From positions 797,263 to 861,262 of the forward strand of contig OY752148.1 of NCBI GenBank assembly GCA_963573315.1: a stretch of DNA of 64,000 nucleotides, written 5' to 3'. Below, piece after piece: positions 33,921 through 44,912 of the stretch. The DNA is from Entomortierella parvispora. Taxonomy: Eukaryota; Mortierellomycota; Mortierellomycetes; Mortierellales; Mortierellaceae. Position 1 is the first letter of the stretch, and every line of letters starts with the position of its first letter. The notes beneath the pieces were generated by a model that saw only the letters and a program-made list of their open reading frames with translations, searched no databases and was not told the origin of the DNA. Made by a program: the position numbers and the translations under genes.

Positions 33921-35501
33921 TCAATCTCGAATCGTCGCCATTACGACAGAGGGCCAGTTCTTTTGCAACCATTTGATCGTTTTGTACAGGTGACGGTGGG
34001 GATGGGCGCGCAACTGCCAGAGCTTGGGCCAATGGGCCCTCATGAATTCAAGCTCATCAATACCTGGACGGTCCGATCCCCGTCCAAGATCAAGACTTTC
34101 CAACTTTGAAAGATCAGCAAGATATCCAAGTCCATGGGAAAGTCGCCATGTCAAGAACAACCTGGCAGGTTCGTCCCCTCTGAATAGGTATCCGGTGTAA
34201 GTGAAAACGCGCAATTGAGACATCTTGCCAAGTCGTTTCATGAAAAGGATCTCGGCCTGATCACATTCGTTGAGTTTAGGCGCCACCTCTTCCTTTTCTT
34301 CCAATGCAAGACTGATCAGCTCTGACTTGGTGCCCGATCGATCAAGTGTCAGAGGCATATCAAGAACCATGAGACTGACGCAATTCCAAGGCTCTTGTGT
34401 GATCTGACGAATATCTACAGCGTGTTCGTTGTCAAAGGTGATCGTCTCCAGGAGAGGACACGAAAACAGAGAGGCCAGACTATGGCCACGCCATTCTTTA
34501 GAAAAGACCGTAATATCGACGTCCACAAGACTCTTATGGTGGGATTCAGTCACTTGCAGGACGTCCTCATCAACAGCTGCTCTGAGCGTGACATGTTGCA
34601 ATTGGTGTTGAGGGAGCGCTACCAGCACGGCTTTGATAGATGTGTGCCTCCTATAGTCACTATCCAACACGAGAGTTGTGAGATGAACAAATGAGCAGGA
34701 GGCCAATTGTTTTGCATTATCGCCGGATGACAGATAGCCACAGCTCATTCCAAAAGTCGTGAGCTTGGAGCAAATAGCTAGCAAAGTTGGCAGATTGTCG
34801 TCGTTACAAGATCTCAGCTTGAGGACTTGAAGGTTGTGTGACTGCAACTGAGGTAGGCCAGCAGAGTCAATCTCTCTTTCGCCGCACCCTTCGTCGTAAT
34901 AAGCATACTGGTCCCAACCTATTTGCCTGTTGACAGTAAGCTCTATGAGAGATGGGCACGTTGCCAGGACCTGGATAAGGCCCGTAACCTTGTCCACAAC
35001 ATCAAGCGTGAGTCGACGCAAGACGGACAGGCCTACAAACATATTGTGGATTTCTCGATCGGTACAATAGCGCTGGATCGAGCCGTCGACTGAGAGATCC
35101 AAGTACAAAAGAGTGAATCGGTTTCGATTAATGACTTGCAAGATACTCTTCCAATGACCATTGCTTCTGGTTCTCATTGACACAGAGACGAGCTGGGGGA
35201 CTTGATCCATAATAACTGGGAAAACTTTGTCGCAGCTTTTATGGTGGTATGATCCATACGATCGAAGGTGCCTTGTGTAAACAAAATTCGTCCACAAGCT
35301 GGCAAGCAGCCACTGCAAGTCCTCGTGCGTTTTGACGCGCTCCATGGCAGTAACTACACAAAAGTGTTCCCAGATCGATGGCTGAATGTCCAAATGCCAT
35401 GCCTTGTTGAGCAAAGTGCAAGCTTTGCGACTTTTCGAGTTCAGATGCTGAGAGAGTATAATCCGGACCTCAGGGAGACTGAGAGGATTCAGGCTTGACA
35501 T
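33921..35501 (-). CDS. F-box/LRR-like protein A
   Basis: Intronless 526-residue frame from ATG 35499-35501. The first 45 residues (LSLPEVRIILSQHLNSKS, then CTLLNKAWHLDIQPSIW) have the helix pattern of a degenerate F-box: an LP-x-E start and a conserved W. About 450 residues of irregular leucine-rich repeats follow (for example LRRLTLDVVDKVTGL and LQVLKLRSCND). Such proteins usually offer substrates to an SCF ubiquitin ligase through Skp1. Large expanded families of this type occur in Mortierella-like fungi. A second, different member lies at 38.5 kb. The F-box is weak, so ligase membership is inferred. Confidence 0.75.
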   Translation of the reverse strand: MSSLNPLSLPEVRIILSQHLNSKSRKACTLLNKAWHLDIQPSIWEHFCVVTAMERVKTHEDLQWLLASLWTNFVYTRHLRSYGSYHHKSCDKVFPVIMDQVPQLVSVSMRTRSNGHWKSILQVINRNRFTLLYLDLSVDGSIQRYCTDREIHNMFVGLSVLRRLTLDVVDKVTGLIQVLATCPSLIELTVNRQIGWDQYAYYDEGCGEREIDSAGLPQLQSHNLQVLKLRSCNDDNLPTLLAICSKLTTFGMSCGYLSSGDNAKQLASCSFVHLTTLVLDSDYRRHTSIKAVLVALPQHQLQHVTLRAAVDEDVLQVTESHHKSLVDVDITVFSKEWRGHSLASLFSCPLLETITFDNEHAVDIRQITQEPWNCVSLMVLDMPLTLDRSGTKSELISLALEEKEEVAPKLNECDQAEILFMKRLGKMSQLRVFTYTGYLFRGDEPARLFLTWRLSHGLGYLADLSKLESLDLGRGSDRPGIDELEFMRAHWPKLWQLRAHPHRHLYKTIKWLQKNWPSVVMATIRD

Positions 35502-36454
35502 TGAGAGAAGAAGACGGATGGCTGGATGGTAAAGGAGTGAGAATGAGTCAGAACGAAACTGGAGAGCATCGTTTTCATATCACGTTTTATCACCTTGGAT
35601 ATGTCGCGAAAATGCGTCGGGAGCTTTCGCACTGACCCCTCCATATGACCTCATGACTGTTGCTGTTTTTGTGTTTGCATGTGTTTTTTTCATCAAATCC
35701 AGAAGCCACAAGATGGCAAGTCTCCAAATGTCATGGCACAGAAGGACATGCAGTTAAACCTTGGACGTGGCCCGTCACGGTATCCAAGATATCAATTGAA
35801 AGTCGATAGGAGTGTGGGGGCCTTCGGTCTCGAGATCTATGCACTGAAGTCCCTGCTGAGCCTGCTTGTCGGGAACAACCGCTAGCTTATTTGTTTCTGC
35901 GTGCATTACCTGACATTGGGCAAGCAAGCCGAGCGTTGCCTTACGCCTTAAGGCGAGAGCCAAAGAGAGCTGTTCACATAAGACTAAGACAGCAATCCTT
36001 GAAGGTCATGGCCTGGCAGTCAGGCAGTCAAGCAATCAGGCACCCACTAGATCCTCCACTTCAAATCAGATCACAGTACTTTTTTTTTGTTATCTGATCA
36101 AATGGCAGTGGGCATGCGATCGGCAAAGAAATCGGGATCGCAACGGCAGGCCCAGCGAGCAATTTGTCGTCAGGGCAGGATGAAGGGCTGGGGAATCGCG
36201 CGTCGGTCGACTTTGTAAAGAAGAGAGAGAGGGCGAGTTTACGTTTCAAGTCACCACCACCACCATCGAGCACTGTTCCCCAGGGCGAGTGCTGCTCCGT
36301 CCTTTGCTCCACAGTCTAAACTTGAGAGGATTCTAGGCTCCGCTGGTAGATCCTCTGTCGTCGGCTTTCACAGGACTATAAAAAGAAGAGCGAACCCTCT
36401 GTCTGTACGGCCAATTTTACTCCCCTTTTGAACACACAATTGCTTCTCCTAGGA
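35502..36454. other. Intergenic, with TATA box at 36377-36385
   Basis: 5' flanks of the LRR-like gene (-) and the four-TM gene (+). TATAAAAAG at 36377-36385 lies 70-78 nt before the ATG at 36455. Short frames near 35,680-35,960 on both strands are partly protein-like but have no motif; I do not call them. Confidence 0.5.
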
Positions 36455-37141
36455 ATGGCTACCGCATCTCCCCTCAGCCGCAGCAGCAGATTCCTTCAAA
36501 TCCTCCGTTTGGCCTTGATTTTTTTGGGTGCTTTTATGCTTGTCTTGGACATCATCGGCGCTGTCAGCAGAAAGGACATCGACGCTGCCGTGATGCGCTC
36601 CGACCGGCCAGCATCTATGAAGAAGACAGGCGCCAACAAGGCATTCAATGTTGAACGTTTTCTCCCTGACATCTTTACCATGGTGTTGTATATCCTAGTT
36701 CTGGTCCTGGTCCACCGTAGCAACCGTAACTGTATCAATACCTCTCCTTCGGTCTTGACTGTCCTCCACGTTTTCTTTACCTTGTTCGTGTCTGGTTTCT
36801 TGATGTTTGCTCCCTTCAAGTTAATCGATTCTATCCAAATCTTTGTCGACAAGATAAGCTTGATGGGCCCCCTGGATGGCAACCCTGGATCCACCGAGTG
36901 GTATTTTTGTTATCGTCGACCTACGCCCGAGCAGGCCCGCGAGACTGATGAGCCTGTGATGTGGTTCTGGAGCGGATGTGTGGTGGCGCGTGTGCGCGAC
37001 ATTGTCGCTATCTTGACTGCACTCCTGATCCTGATTGAATTGGCCTGGTCTTTGAGAGTGGCTTACCGCAAGAACAACAATGGTGGCCGCAAGGAGCTCC
37101 TTGATGTCTCTAGTGTTGATGATGACCACGAAAAGAACTAG
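36455..37141 (+). CDS. Four-TM membrane protein, tandem copy 1
   Basis: Intronless 228-residue protein. The in-frame ORF opens nine codons earlier, but 36455 is the better ATG after the TATA box. Four hydrophobic spans lie at about residues 15-38 (LALIFLGAFMLVLDIIGAV), 70-90, 100-122 and 180-205. Between spans 3 and 4 is the signature WYFCYRRPT...PVMWFWSGCVVARVRD. The tail is basic, then acidic. The topology resembles MARVEL/tetraspan-like proteins, but no named family fits. A second copy follows 327 bp downstream. AATAAA at 37163-37168 is a likely polyadenylation signal. Confidence 0.82.
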   Translation: MATASPLSRSSRFLQILRLALIFLGAFMLVLDIIGAVSRKDIDAAVMRSDRPASMKKTGANKAFNVERFLPDIFTMVLYILVLVLVHRSNRNCINTSPSVLTVLHVFFTLFVSGFLMFAPFKLIDSIQIFVDKISLMGPLDGNPGSTEWYFCYRRPTPEQARETDEPVMWFWSGCVVARVRDIVAILTALLILIELAWSLRVAYRKNNNGGRKELLDVSSVDDDHEKN

Positions 37142-37468
37142 GCAGTACGAGGACTTTGCTGAAATAAAGCATGCGCATCACGCACTCGCACACGCAGCTC
37201 GTGCCTGTGTTTCCCAGCAAGTCGCGCATCAATCATGATATCTATTTTGACCTGAAGCTTGTTTGGTCGGAAGGTTCCAAGCCGCGAGTCGACTCTTGAG
37301 CAAACCCCGCGCCCTCATTCCACCAAAGACGGATGTTTACCGAGAGTCAGGGGCCATCCTCGTCTCTTATAAGAGACGCGACCTCTCCCCTCTCCCACTC
37401 CGAAAATCCATTCTTTCCACCCAAACACACACTCTCTCACACACACACACACACACACCACCACCACC
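37142..37468. other. Spacer between tandem copies, TATA-like box
   Basis: 3' flank of copy 1 and promoter of copy 2. TTATAAGA at 37367-37374 is followed by a CT-rich leader and an (AC)n tract (about 37438-37458) up to the ATG. Confidence 0.55.
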
Positions 37469-38179
37469 ATGACCGCCACATCGTTGCTCAGTCGCAGCAA
37501 CACACCCTTGCAGATGCTCCGCATGGTCCTGCTATTTCTAGGGACCATATTGCTGATCTTTGATACCATCGGCTTTGCTAGCATGGAATATTCTTACGAA
37601 GTGACAAGACGCTTGAGCCCAGAGTATGCAGCAGCCCTGGACGACTCTGATAAGGCGTACTACTCTCTCTATTTCCTCCCTGATCTTTTTACCATGACCC
37701 TTTACACCCTGATCCTGGCCTTGGTTTACCGTCGCAATCGTTCCTTAAGGCATTCCTCCGTCGCTTCAACGCCAGCCTCCTCCTCACTATCATTCTCGGC
37801 ATGGGCTATTCTCCGGATCGTGTTCACATTACTCCTCTCTGTCTTCATGTTGTATGAGCCTTTCAATGAGATTGGTACCATCCGACGAATGGTCCGCACA
37901 ATGAGGCAGATTGCCGAATCAAAGGGCAAGGAGACTGCCCCGAGCTTCAATGATTGGTATCTTTGTGGCCGCAGGCCCACATCACTCGACGTTCGAGACA
38001 GCGAGGTGAACGTGATGTGGATCTACAATGGATGTGTGATTACACGCACCCGAAGCTTTGTCGCCATCATGGTTGGATTCCTGATCCTGGTCGAGTTGAC
38101 TTTGTCTCTGAAGAAGGCCGTTGCCAAGAACAAGAATGTCGGCCCTCAGAAGATTGCCTTTGAGAACGAGAAGCAGTGA
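37469..38179 (+). CDS. Four-TM membrane protein, tandem copy 2
   Basis: Intronless 236-residue paralog of the gene just upstream. Shared features are the start (M-T/A-T-S-LSRS then QxLRxxLxFLG), FLPDxFTMxLYxLxLxLVxRxNR, and the signature WYLCGRRPT...NVMWIYNGCVITRTRSFVAI, with four hydrophobic spans in the same positions. It differs by a longer first loop and a Ser-rich insert between spans 2 and 3. The same strand, a short spacer and similar leaders show a tandem duplication that has since diverged. AAATAAAA near 38214 is a likely polyadenylation signal. Function is unknown. Confidence 0.82.
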   Translation: MTATSLLSRSNTPLQMLRMVLLFLGTILLIFDTIGFASMEYSYEVTRRLSPEYAAALDDSDKAYYSLYFLPDLFTMTLYTLILALVYRRNRSLRHSSVASTPASSSLSFSAWAILRIVFTLLLSVFMLYEPFNEIGTIRRMVRTMRQIAESKGKETAPSFNDWYLCGRRPTSLDVRDSEVNVMWIYNGCVITRTRSFVAIMVGFLILVELTLSLKKAVAKNKNVGPQKIAFENEKQ

Positions 38180-38530
38180 GAAAGGACTTCATCCCATCTT
38201 TGCTGGACTAGTCAAAATAAAACCCTTCATGTTCTCAATCCATTGGTGGACAAAGCGCGAGGCATGGATCATTGATGACAAAGTCTGCATGGCGCACTGT
38301 CCGCCTGTGCTCCCCTGGCGCGGTGGGTGCACAAGGCTCCCCCTGAGAAAAATGTTCTCCAGGCAAACAGCAATGTCGCAACCATCCATCCATCTGTCTT
38401 CATTTCCACACACACACACACTCTCTCTCTCTTTTTCACCAGTCTCCATTCCTTGTCTGCCCTGCATCTTTTTCCTCTCCCTTTTCTACTTCCATCATCC
38501 CGCTCCTGCTCCTTCCAACCCAACACTGAC
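38180..38530. other. Promoter and leader of F-box/LRR-like gene B
   Basis: A CT-rich leader with (AC)n(TC)n simple repeats (about 38405-38432) leads to the ATG at 38531. No TATA box is clear. Confidence 0.5.
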
Positions 38531-40494
38531 ATGCAGGACTCGACAGTGTCGCAACTCTCATCGGCATCTCCGGTGGCCTTGATCTTTTTTGGCATTCCAG
38601 AATTGACAGCTCATGTTGCCATTTACCTCCGAAAGCGCGCCCTTGGCCGCCTACGACTTGTCTCTAAAGCCCTATACCATGCTCTCCCTCTAAACTTGGA
38701 TCTCGCTGTCTCCCCTTCAAATCTGCGCGGAAGCAACGCACTGGAGTGGAGCCTTATCACTGATCGACGTCATGTCATCCGATCCCTAGCCATGGATCTG
38801 GACGGCTTTCAGTCCAACCCGCGACAAAAGTCCTTTCTTCAGACACTGTTTCGCCATTTTGCGGGATTAGAGTCTAGAACAGGGCTGGGGCGACTTCAAA
38901 TCTCATATTGGGGCGGGGATGAGGGGCAGGAGAAGGCTCACATGGACACTCAACTTCCTGTCCTGGAGAGTATCTTCAAAAGCATTTCGACCGTCAAGGA
39001 GGTATCTGTCATCTTTATGGCCTCTGGCGGCCTCCCTCGACGGTTCTTCAAGCTATTGACTAGGATGTGTGATCCCAATTACGGCCCTCCTAACAGCACT
39101 CGCGACAGTAGCGGCTCATTGAGTCAGTTAACGTTACTGAATCTGGAGGCCAAGGTATCATCGTCTCAAGCAGAACAGGCAGAGTGGTCCGACTTTCTGG
39201 CAGCTCTGAAGTTCTTGCCCAACCTCAGGGGACTATCCTTCACCAATGTGAATTTCCAACGACCAGCCGGTGCAATACCCTTCCTGGCTAAAGATGGCTG
39301 CTATCCATTCGTTGGGTTGAAATCCCTCAAGCTAGCTCATCAGTGGCTCGAGGTCGAACGTCTACAAGAGCTCCACCTTTTGTTCCCGATGCTGGAGGAG
39401 CTTTACATTGTGGACTGTCAAGGGGGGTACAGCTCGGCTTTGATTCGTAACAATAATGAGGTTCTTCTTACTGCCCCTACACCAATGATGACATCTGGAA
39501 ACGCGGATGAGTCGGTCTTGTTTCCAGAGCTGAGGACTCTTCGTATCGTGAGCAAATACCCTGGAAACCATGGTCGACTTGTTGATTTGGTCAAGGGCCG
39601 ACCTCGGTTGAACGACCTCGAAGTAGACATCTTGCCTTTCACTCGGAGCGATGTTTACGAACTTGCGGAGCAATGTTCCTTGCCAAGTACAGGGAATCGA
39701 TTCAAACGGTTGTTTATTCATACGGATATGGTTACAGAGCTTGAGGAGTTTTATGAAGCACCCTGCTTTCAGAAACTCGAGTCCGTGTTCATTCAGTCTG
39801 TAAGTATCGTTCCTAGGAGGTGGACCTTTGTACATGGACCCATATTTATATATTTCTTCAATGTCTTGCCAAATAGCGCCAGCTATCAACTAGGATGTTT
39901 CCTTTTGCCTTAACCTTGAAGACTCTTCACCTAGGAGGGATGAATGAGCTGTTAAGTGAAGAAGAAGAGCGCGCTCTGAACGACGTGTTGTTCCAATTGA
40001 TTAATCTTGAGGTGTTTATTCTGGATCGTTGTGTGAGCAATTACAGTCTGTTTCGGTCCCTGGGCGTGGATCCCAAGATGTCACCCTCCTCGCCATCAGG
40101 AACGAGTCGTTTTGGCTGGGCACAAAAGCGACGCTGTCTGTCCGAGCTCAGTCTCTGTCTCCAGTACCCTCAACGAACAAGGGCTGCTAGGTTTGTTTCT
40201 AGCGCCAGTCGCGTCACGAACCCCCCGGACCTCCTTGCACCGTTGAACTTCAGCAAAGTCGTCTTTGTTCGGGGACCAAGAGATATTACCCTGGACGCGT
40301 TCAAGAGAACCGACAAGACTCTAGATCTGAATCAACTCGAAGTACAGGTTTTGAATAGGTTCCCTGGTCTAGAGCGACTGACAGTGCATCTTGTGACTGG
40401 GAGCGAGCCGATGCAAGAGGATGTCAAGTCTCTCATGTCACGGCATCCTCATTTAGAGGTGTGCATTGCTCAGAAAGAAGGTGACAAGAAATAA
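38531..40494 (+). CDS. F-box/LRR-like protein B
   Basis: Two exons (38531-39799, 39877-40494) give 628 residues. The ORF opens upstream in the leader, but 38531 is the first ATG after the CT/AC-rich leader. A degenerate F-box-like start (FFGIPELTAHVAIYL, then GRLRLVSKALYHA) is followed by about 20 irregular leucine-rich units such as LPNLRGLSFTNV, LKSLKLAHQWL and LKTLHLGGMNEL. The acceptor at 39876 is chosen because it keeps frame; an AG 19 nt further on does not. The protein resembles the 33.9-kb one in plan but not closely in sequence. A role as substrate receptor of an SCF ligase is inference. Confidence 0.75.
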
Positions 40495-40579
40495 AAGACC
40501 TTTCGCGATTGCTTAGCACAGAGCGACTTTTTTTTATTTTTTATTTTATTTTTTTTTTTTGTGAGAAAGAAATAAGGGT

Positions 40580-40773
40580 GGGTCGGCGTCAACTTGGAGA
40601 TAGTGCAAAACCAAGGACACCCGTGCAGGCCACAGATGGCAAGCCAGGGCTGGGCCCGCGCAAGTCAAAAATCAAATTAATCGTATTGACCCCCGTAGGG
40701 GCCATATTATTCGATTAGAATAATAAGAACAGATACTACACTTGATCTTAGCCAAAAAGCTAGAGCGGGTAAA
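40580..40773 (-). ncRNA. U2 spliceosomal snRNA
   Basis: The minus strand carries the U2 5' domain: GCTTTTTGGCTAAGATCAAG (stem I and following), then TGTAGTATCTGTTCTTAT. The branch-site pairing element GTAGTA is at 40739-40734. A GC-rich hairpin (GGCCCC/GGGGTC), an Sm-type site GATTTTTGA (about 40673-40665) and two 3' stem-loops follow. The last loop contains TTGCACTATCTCCA, as in stem IV of other U2 RNAs. U2 base-pairs with the branch site (CTAAC in this genome's introns) in the spliceosome. The length is about 194 nt. The 5' end fits the TATA box 30 nt upstream; the 3' end is estimated to within about 5 nt. Confidence 0.95.
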
Positions 40774-40801
40774 GAACAAAAAAGGTCCAGGGAGAATGCT
40801 G

Positions 40802-40810
40802 CTTTTATAG
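40802..40810 (-). promoter_or_regulatory. TATA box of U2 snRNA
   Basis: On the minus strand CTATAAAAG lies about 30 nt upstream of the expected U2 5' end, the distance expected for a Pol II snRNA start. Confidence 0.65.
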
Positions 40811-42332
40811 TGCAAGGAGGCAAAGGTGCGTGACTGGCGTAGGGAGCTGCTGTGAGAGTAATTGCTGGAGGCAAGCGCCTCACAACCCTTTGGGTTGAGA
40901 GTCCATCGCCCGCACTTTGCAGAGAGTTGCGGTGGACCAATTTCATTTCAGGGTCAGTGGAAAAGGAAAACCTTGTGGGAGGCAAAGTAAATCTGATTTC
41001 CAGGTACCCCCACGTACATGGGGAGACCCGCAGCTGTACGTGGTGTTCCACAAGCAGGGTGCGGGAATGAGCAATACAAAAAAAAAAAAAAAAGGTCAGG
41101 GGGTCTTGTGGATCAGAGCCAAAGCTTCCTCTTGAATGGATGCGGGGGACCAACGCGGGGAGCGCGGATCTTTCTGCACAGAAGACGGGAAACAACAGGT
41201 CTTCTGTCCTCCCTGTCAATGCACAAAGGACGGAAACGCGAACGGATCACGGTTGATGTTTCTGGACCTTGTGACAGGATCGGAAAATATTATTGCAAGA
41301 TGAGGCATACTCTTGGGAGAACAGAGCGAGAGGAATGCAACAACGACAAGGGCGAGCAAGGGTAAGTCGAAAATTGCAACATTGACCAACTAGATTGGGA
41401 TCTCACGTTGGGAACCAGGGGAAACGACAGGAACAAAGAGGAGAGAAGTCGACTCGATTGTGTGGATGAGCTGAACAATTGCAATATGACAAGCACAAAG
41501 ATAGATGAGAGAGAGAGAGAGAAGCACAGGGCAGGGGAGAGTGGAGCGGGGGGGGGGGAGTGTAGTGAGCACAAGGGGCTCAATTTAGGCCATGTCTTGC
41601 AGGGGGAGGGGCAGCAAGAGAGACGAGGATCCACCTTTGGAACCACGACCCCGCCCAGTCAGTCCCGCCTTGGTGCAGGCTGGGAGCATGGCATGAATGG
41701 ATGGGCAAAGGACGGGCCAGGGTCCCCTGGATGGGCAACGAGGGAAGGGCCACGGTGAATGGCCGTGAACCACATCTGTCATGCTGCGATCGAGATACAG
41801 AAAGAGATATCCAGTGCAGCAAGCACATCATCAACATCAAATCCACCACAGCCAGCCAGCCAGCCAGCCCAGCTCAGAGTCAGTCAGCCAGATCGGTCCC
41901 TCTCTTTCTGTCTATCTCTTTATCCTGCACCCACGTCCGTCTGTTTCGTGTCTTCTTTCTTTACTACTCTTTTATTACAACACATTCCCATTCACATTTC
42001 ATTCATTCATTCCCCTGCATTGCTCCCACCTTCACTTGATTCTCTCGCTCAAGAGCTGCCTGCACTGCAAAAGCGTAGAAACGCCTTTTCCTTCCCTTGG
42101 CCTTCTTCCTTGCCTTTTGTTTCGAGTGTCCTGTGTGTCCTCACCCCCTTTTTTTTGCCCTCTCGTTCTTTCTTTCCCTTCCTTTCCCTTCTTCTCTTTC
42201 CTTCTCTCTCACCTTCCCTTCCTCTCAGTCCCAGTCTTCCCTTGCTCATTGGTTCCATTCTTTCCTGTACTTCGCCTTTGTAACTGCTCGTCAACCCTCC
42301 CTCCCTGGCCCTGCCTGTCTCCCATCCACTCC
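40811..42332. other. Intergenic, upstream of bZIP gene
   Basis: No gene is supported. The stretch holds an A run (about 41077-41092), a (GA)n tract (about 41507-41522), a G run near 41550 and, from about 41,880, a long CT-rich leader reaching to the bZIP ATG. In-frame open sequence upstream of 42333 is CT-driven and best read as 5' UTR. Confidence 0.5.
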
Positions 42333-44912
42333 ATGGCGAATCCCATCTTTGACGACTTTCTTGAGCTCGACTTGCTGGATCCCTCGGATGCCAGCAACGA
42401 CATGTTCTCCTACTACCTCAGTGGTGCCTCTGACGAGAATGTCGGAGACCTTGGAGCTGCTGCTGCCGCCCTTGCTGCCCATGAGGATGTCTCCGAGGAC
42501 CAACCCATGGATCTGGTCATCAAGCAGGAGGAAGACGACTCGAGCCACCACACTCGTGCACTCCTCCTCCTCAGCCCCACCCCCGACAACCAAGACAGCG
42601 CCACTCTCAAGACCGAATCAGTCGACATGACCCCATTCCGCAATGATACTGGCATGTTGGTCAGTCCTGATCAGCTTACCATCGCTCCACAGGCCACCAC
42701 TGTCTCTCTCTCGACCATATCCCTAAAGGCCGTATCCTCGGTCTCGACCTCTGCTGCCTCGTCAACTACAGCCAAGACACAAGGTAACATATTTGACCCA
42801 GGCTTCCAGGGCAAAGGCCGGTTCTGTAGAGTCTATGTTCGATGGCGTTGCTTGAATAGACAACCACCTCCTTAACAAAAAAAGAGAGAGGGAGAGCAAG
42901 GGGTTGATCTGCGATCCACATTCGCACCATTGTTATCGTCCGCGGCGTGTCCTCAGAGAAGATGGGATGGCAGATCCATCTACTCAGGATTGCTCTGCAC
43001 AAGGAGTATCATCGTCTAACCCTTCCTTCTATGGTTCCCCTTCCTTTCTCCGTGATTGTTTTACAGCAACTGTCTCTGTCAACTCCTCCAAGCCTGCTGC
43101 TGCCACCGCCAAGCGGTCAAGTCCAGAACCGGCAGCTCCCGCGCGGAAACATGCAAAGACGGAATCCGTGTCCAAATCAAAGACAGGCACCTCTCGCAAG
43201 GCTGCTGCGTCCTCAAACTCACAGTCGGCGGCAAAGGCTGCAGGCGCCACCAAATCCAAATCCGCAGCGCCTTCTTCCTCCTCGTCCTCGTCCCTCTCCT
43301 CGCCTTCCTCCTCTGCGACAGCTTCCGTTGAGCCACCAACGCCGACGACAGAGTCACTCGCATCCCCTGTCAACACCACTCTCTCCGCAGCCACGCTCCA
43401 GTTCTTGCTGCAGCAACAGATGGAGACGCCGCTGATCCCGCAACTGTTCACTGGCAAGCTCTCGCGCGAAGAAATTGAAGAAACTCTCGCCCGTCTGCTC
43501 GAGTCCACAAAGCATTTGATCGCAGAAGAGGAACCCACAAAGATCAAGGAGGAACATGCCTCTGATGAAGAATCGGACGATGGCATGGAGGGAGTAGAGG
43601 CGGGGGATGGTGAGCCAAGCCATGGACTCAAGACGCAGCCTGGGATCAAGACGGATGACATTCCCTCTTCCACAGATTTGAAAAAGATGACCTCAAAAGA
43701 ACGTCGACAGCTCCGCAACAAGATTTCGGCACGCAACTTCCGTGTAAGGAGAAAGGGTGAGTCTTGATCGAGGGGATAATGAACTGGAGGACGAGCGCTG
43801 AAAATGCATGATGGTCTCATCTACCCCCTTTGGGATGGCGAGGGGGGGGTGCAAAGTTTTGGGTCCATGTGCATCAAAAGCATAGTGCGATTGCACCTCT
43901 CCCCTTTATTTTCAAGACTCTTGTTTACAGACTCTTGTTCACGGACGCTGACCGCAATGTTTCGTCCTTGTCTCTTCTAGAATACATCTACACGTTGGAG
44001 GGCCAGGTTCTCCAACACAAGACCGAAGCACGACACCTTCGTGAAGCCGTCACCCTTGTTCAAGAAGAAAACATCAGACTAAGAGACGAACTCGAGGTTG
44101 TCAGGCAACAGTTGGCCGAGTCTACTCTCAACGGTAATGCAGTTTCACAGGCAACTTCAGTAACGCCCGACCAAGTATCAACCACGCCGTTGTCCAAGGA
44201 GAACCAAAGCTTATTGAGCTCTATTATGAGTCGCAACGCCAAGGCCAATGTCACTCTGAGTGTAGCTCGACCACAGTCCCCTATCCTCACCCCAAACTTG
44301 CACAAGGATGTTCCCAACTCTTCTAATGGCAGCACTACACAGAGCTCGTGGAAGGACAAAAAGCCGATTATGGTTCACACAACCCTTGTGCCAGAGATTT
44401 GCTTCAGCGACGATCTTCAGTTCGGGCCAAAGGCATGCAAGACCAAGGACGATGATATGTTGGGTCGGCCATGGCTGAAGATGGCAACCCTGGCTCAAGA
44501 CCCCCTGTGCGACAATCCGTTCTGGTCCTCGGGTATCGTTTTTGAGCTCGTCAAGACGTTTACTAGCTCCGCCTATGAGCAAATGGTGGTCGATCTGGCT
44601 GACGAAGACACTGCGGACAACTTTGCCTGGGAAGTTCAACAGAGCCTCTGGGCCATGAGTCCACTGGAAGGCAGTAATGGGAGCGAGGACGAAGCTGGGC
44701 TGATAGAGGAGCAAATCGAGCTCCTGTGCGGAGTCTCCCAGCTTTCTCATGGCTCCTGTCGACCAGTATCGCCAACTCTGCCTGCGGCTCAAGAGGATCC
44801 CAACATGCTCGACTGGCTTTACGAGTCTATGATGGCTCGTCTGGTGGAATTGGATTTGCAGGACAGCCAAGACCACTCGTTTGCATCCTCTGCGTCTGTT
44901 CACTTGATCTAG
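42333..44912 (+). CDS. bZIP transcription factor
   Basis: Three exons (42333-42783, 43067-43756, 43981-44912) give 690 residues. The N-terminus is acidic (FDDFLELDLLDPSD), as in activation domains. Exon 2 is Ser/Ala/Lys-rich and then acidic. The basic region (ERRQLRNKISARNFRVRRK, N-x7-R pattern) ends exon 2. Its last codon is split by intron 2, and exon 3 starts the leucine zipper (EYIYTLEGQV, then heptads to about residue 420). The factor should bind DNA as a dimer in the nucleus. The C-terminal 250 residues have no recognised domain but end in a mixed acidic helix. If intron 2 is retained the frame stops after G-E-S, giving a protein with the basic region but no zipper. The assignment to bZIP is firm; the target genes are unknown. 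Confidence 0.92.

Noticed and set aside
41781-42332. Upstream in-frame extension of the bZIP ORF
   Set aside because: The sequence is CT-rich and encodes Ser/Phe/Leu/Pro-rich text typical of leader DNA. The ATG at 42333 begins the acidic, protein-like part.
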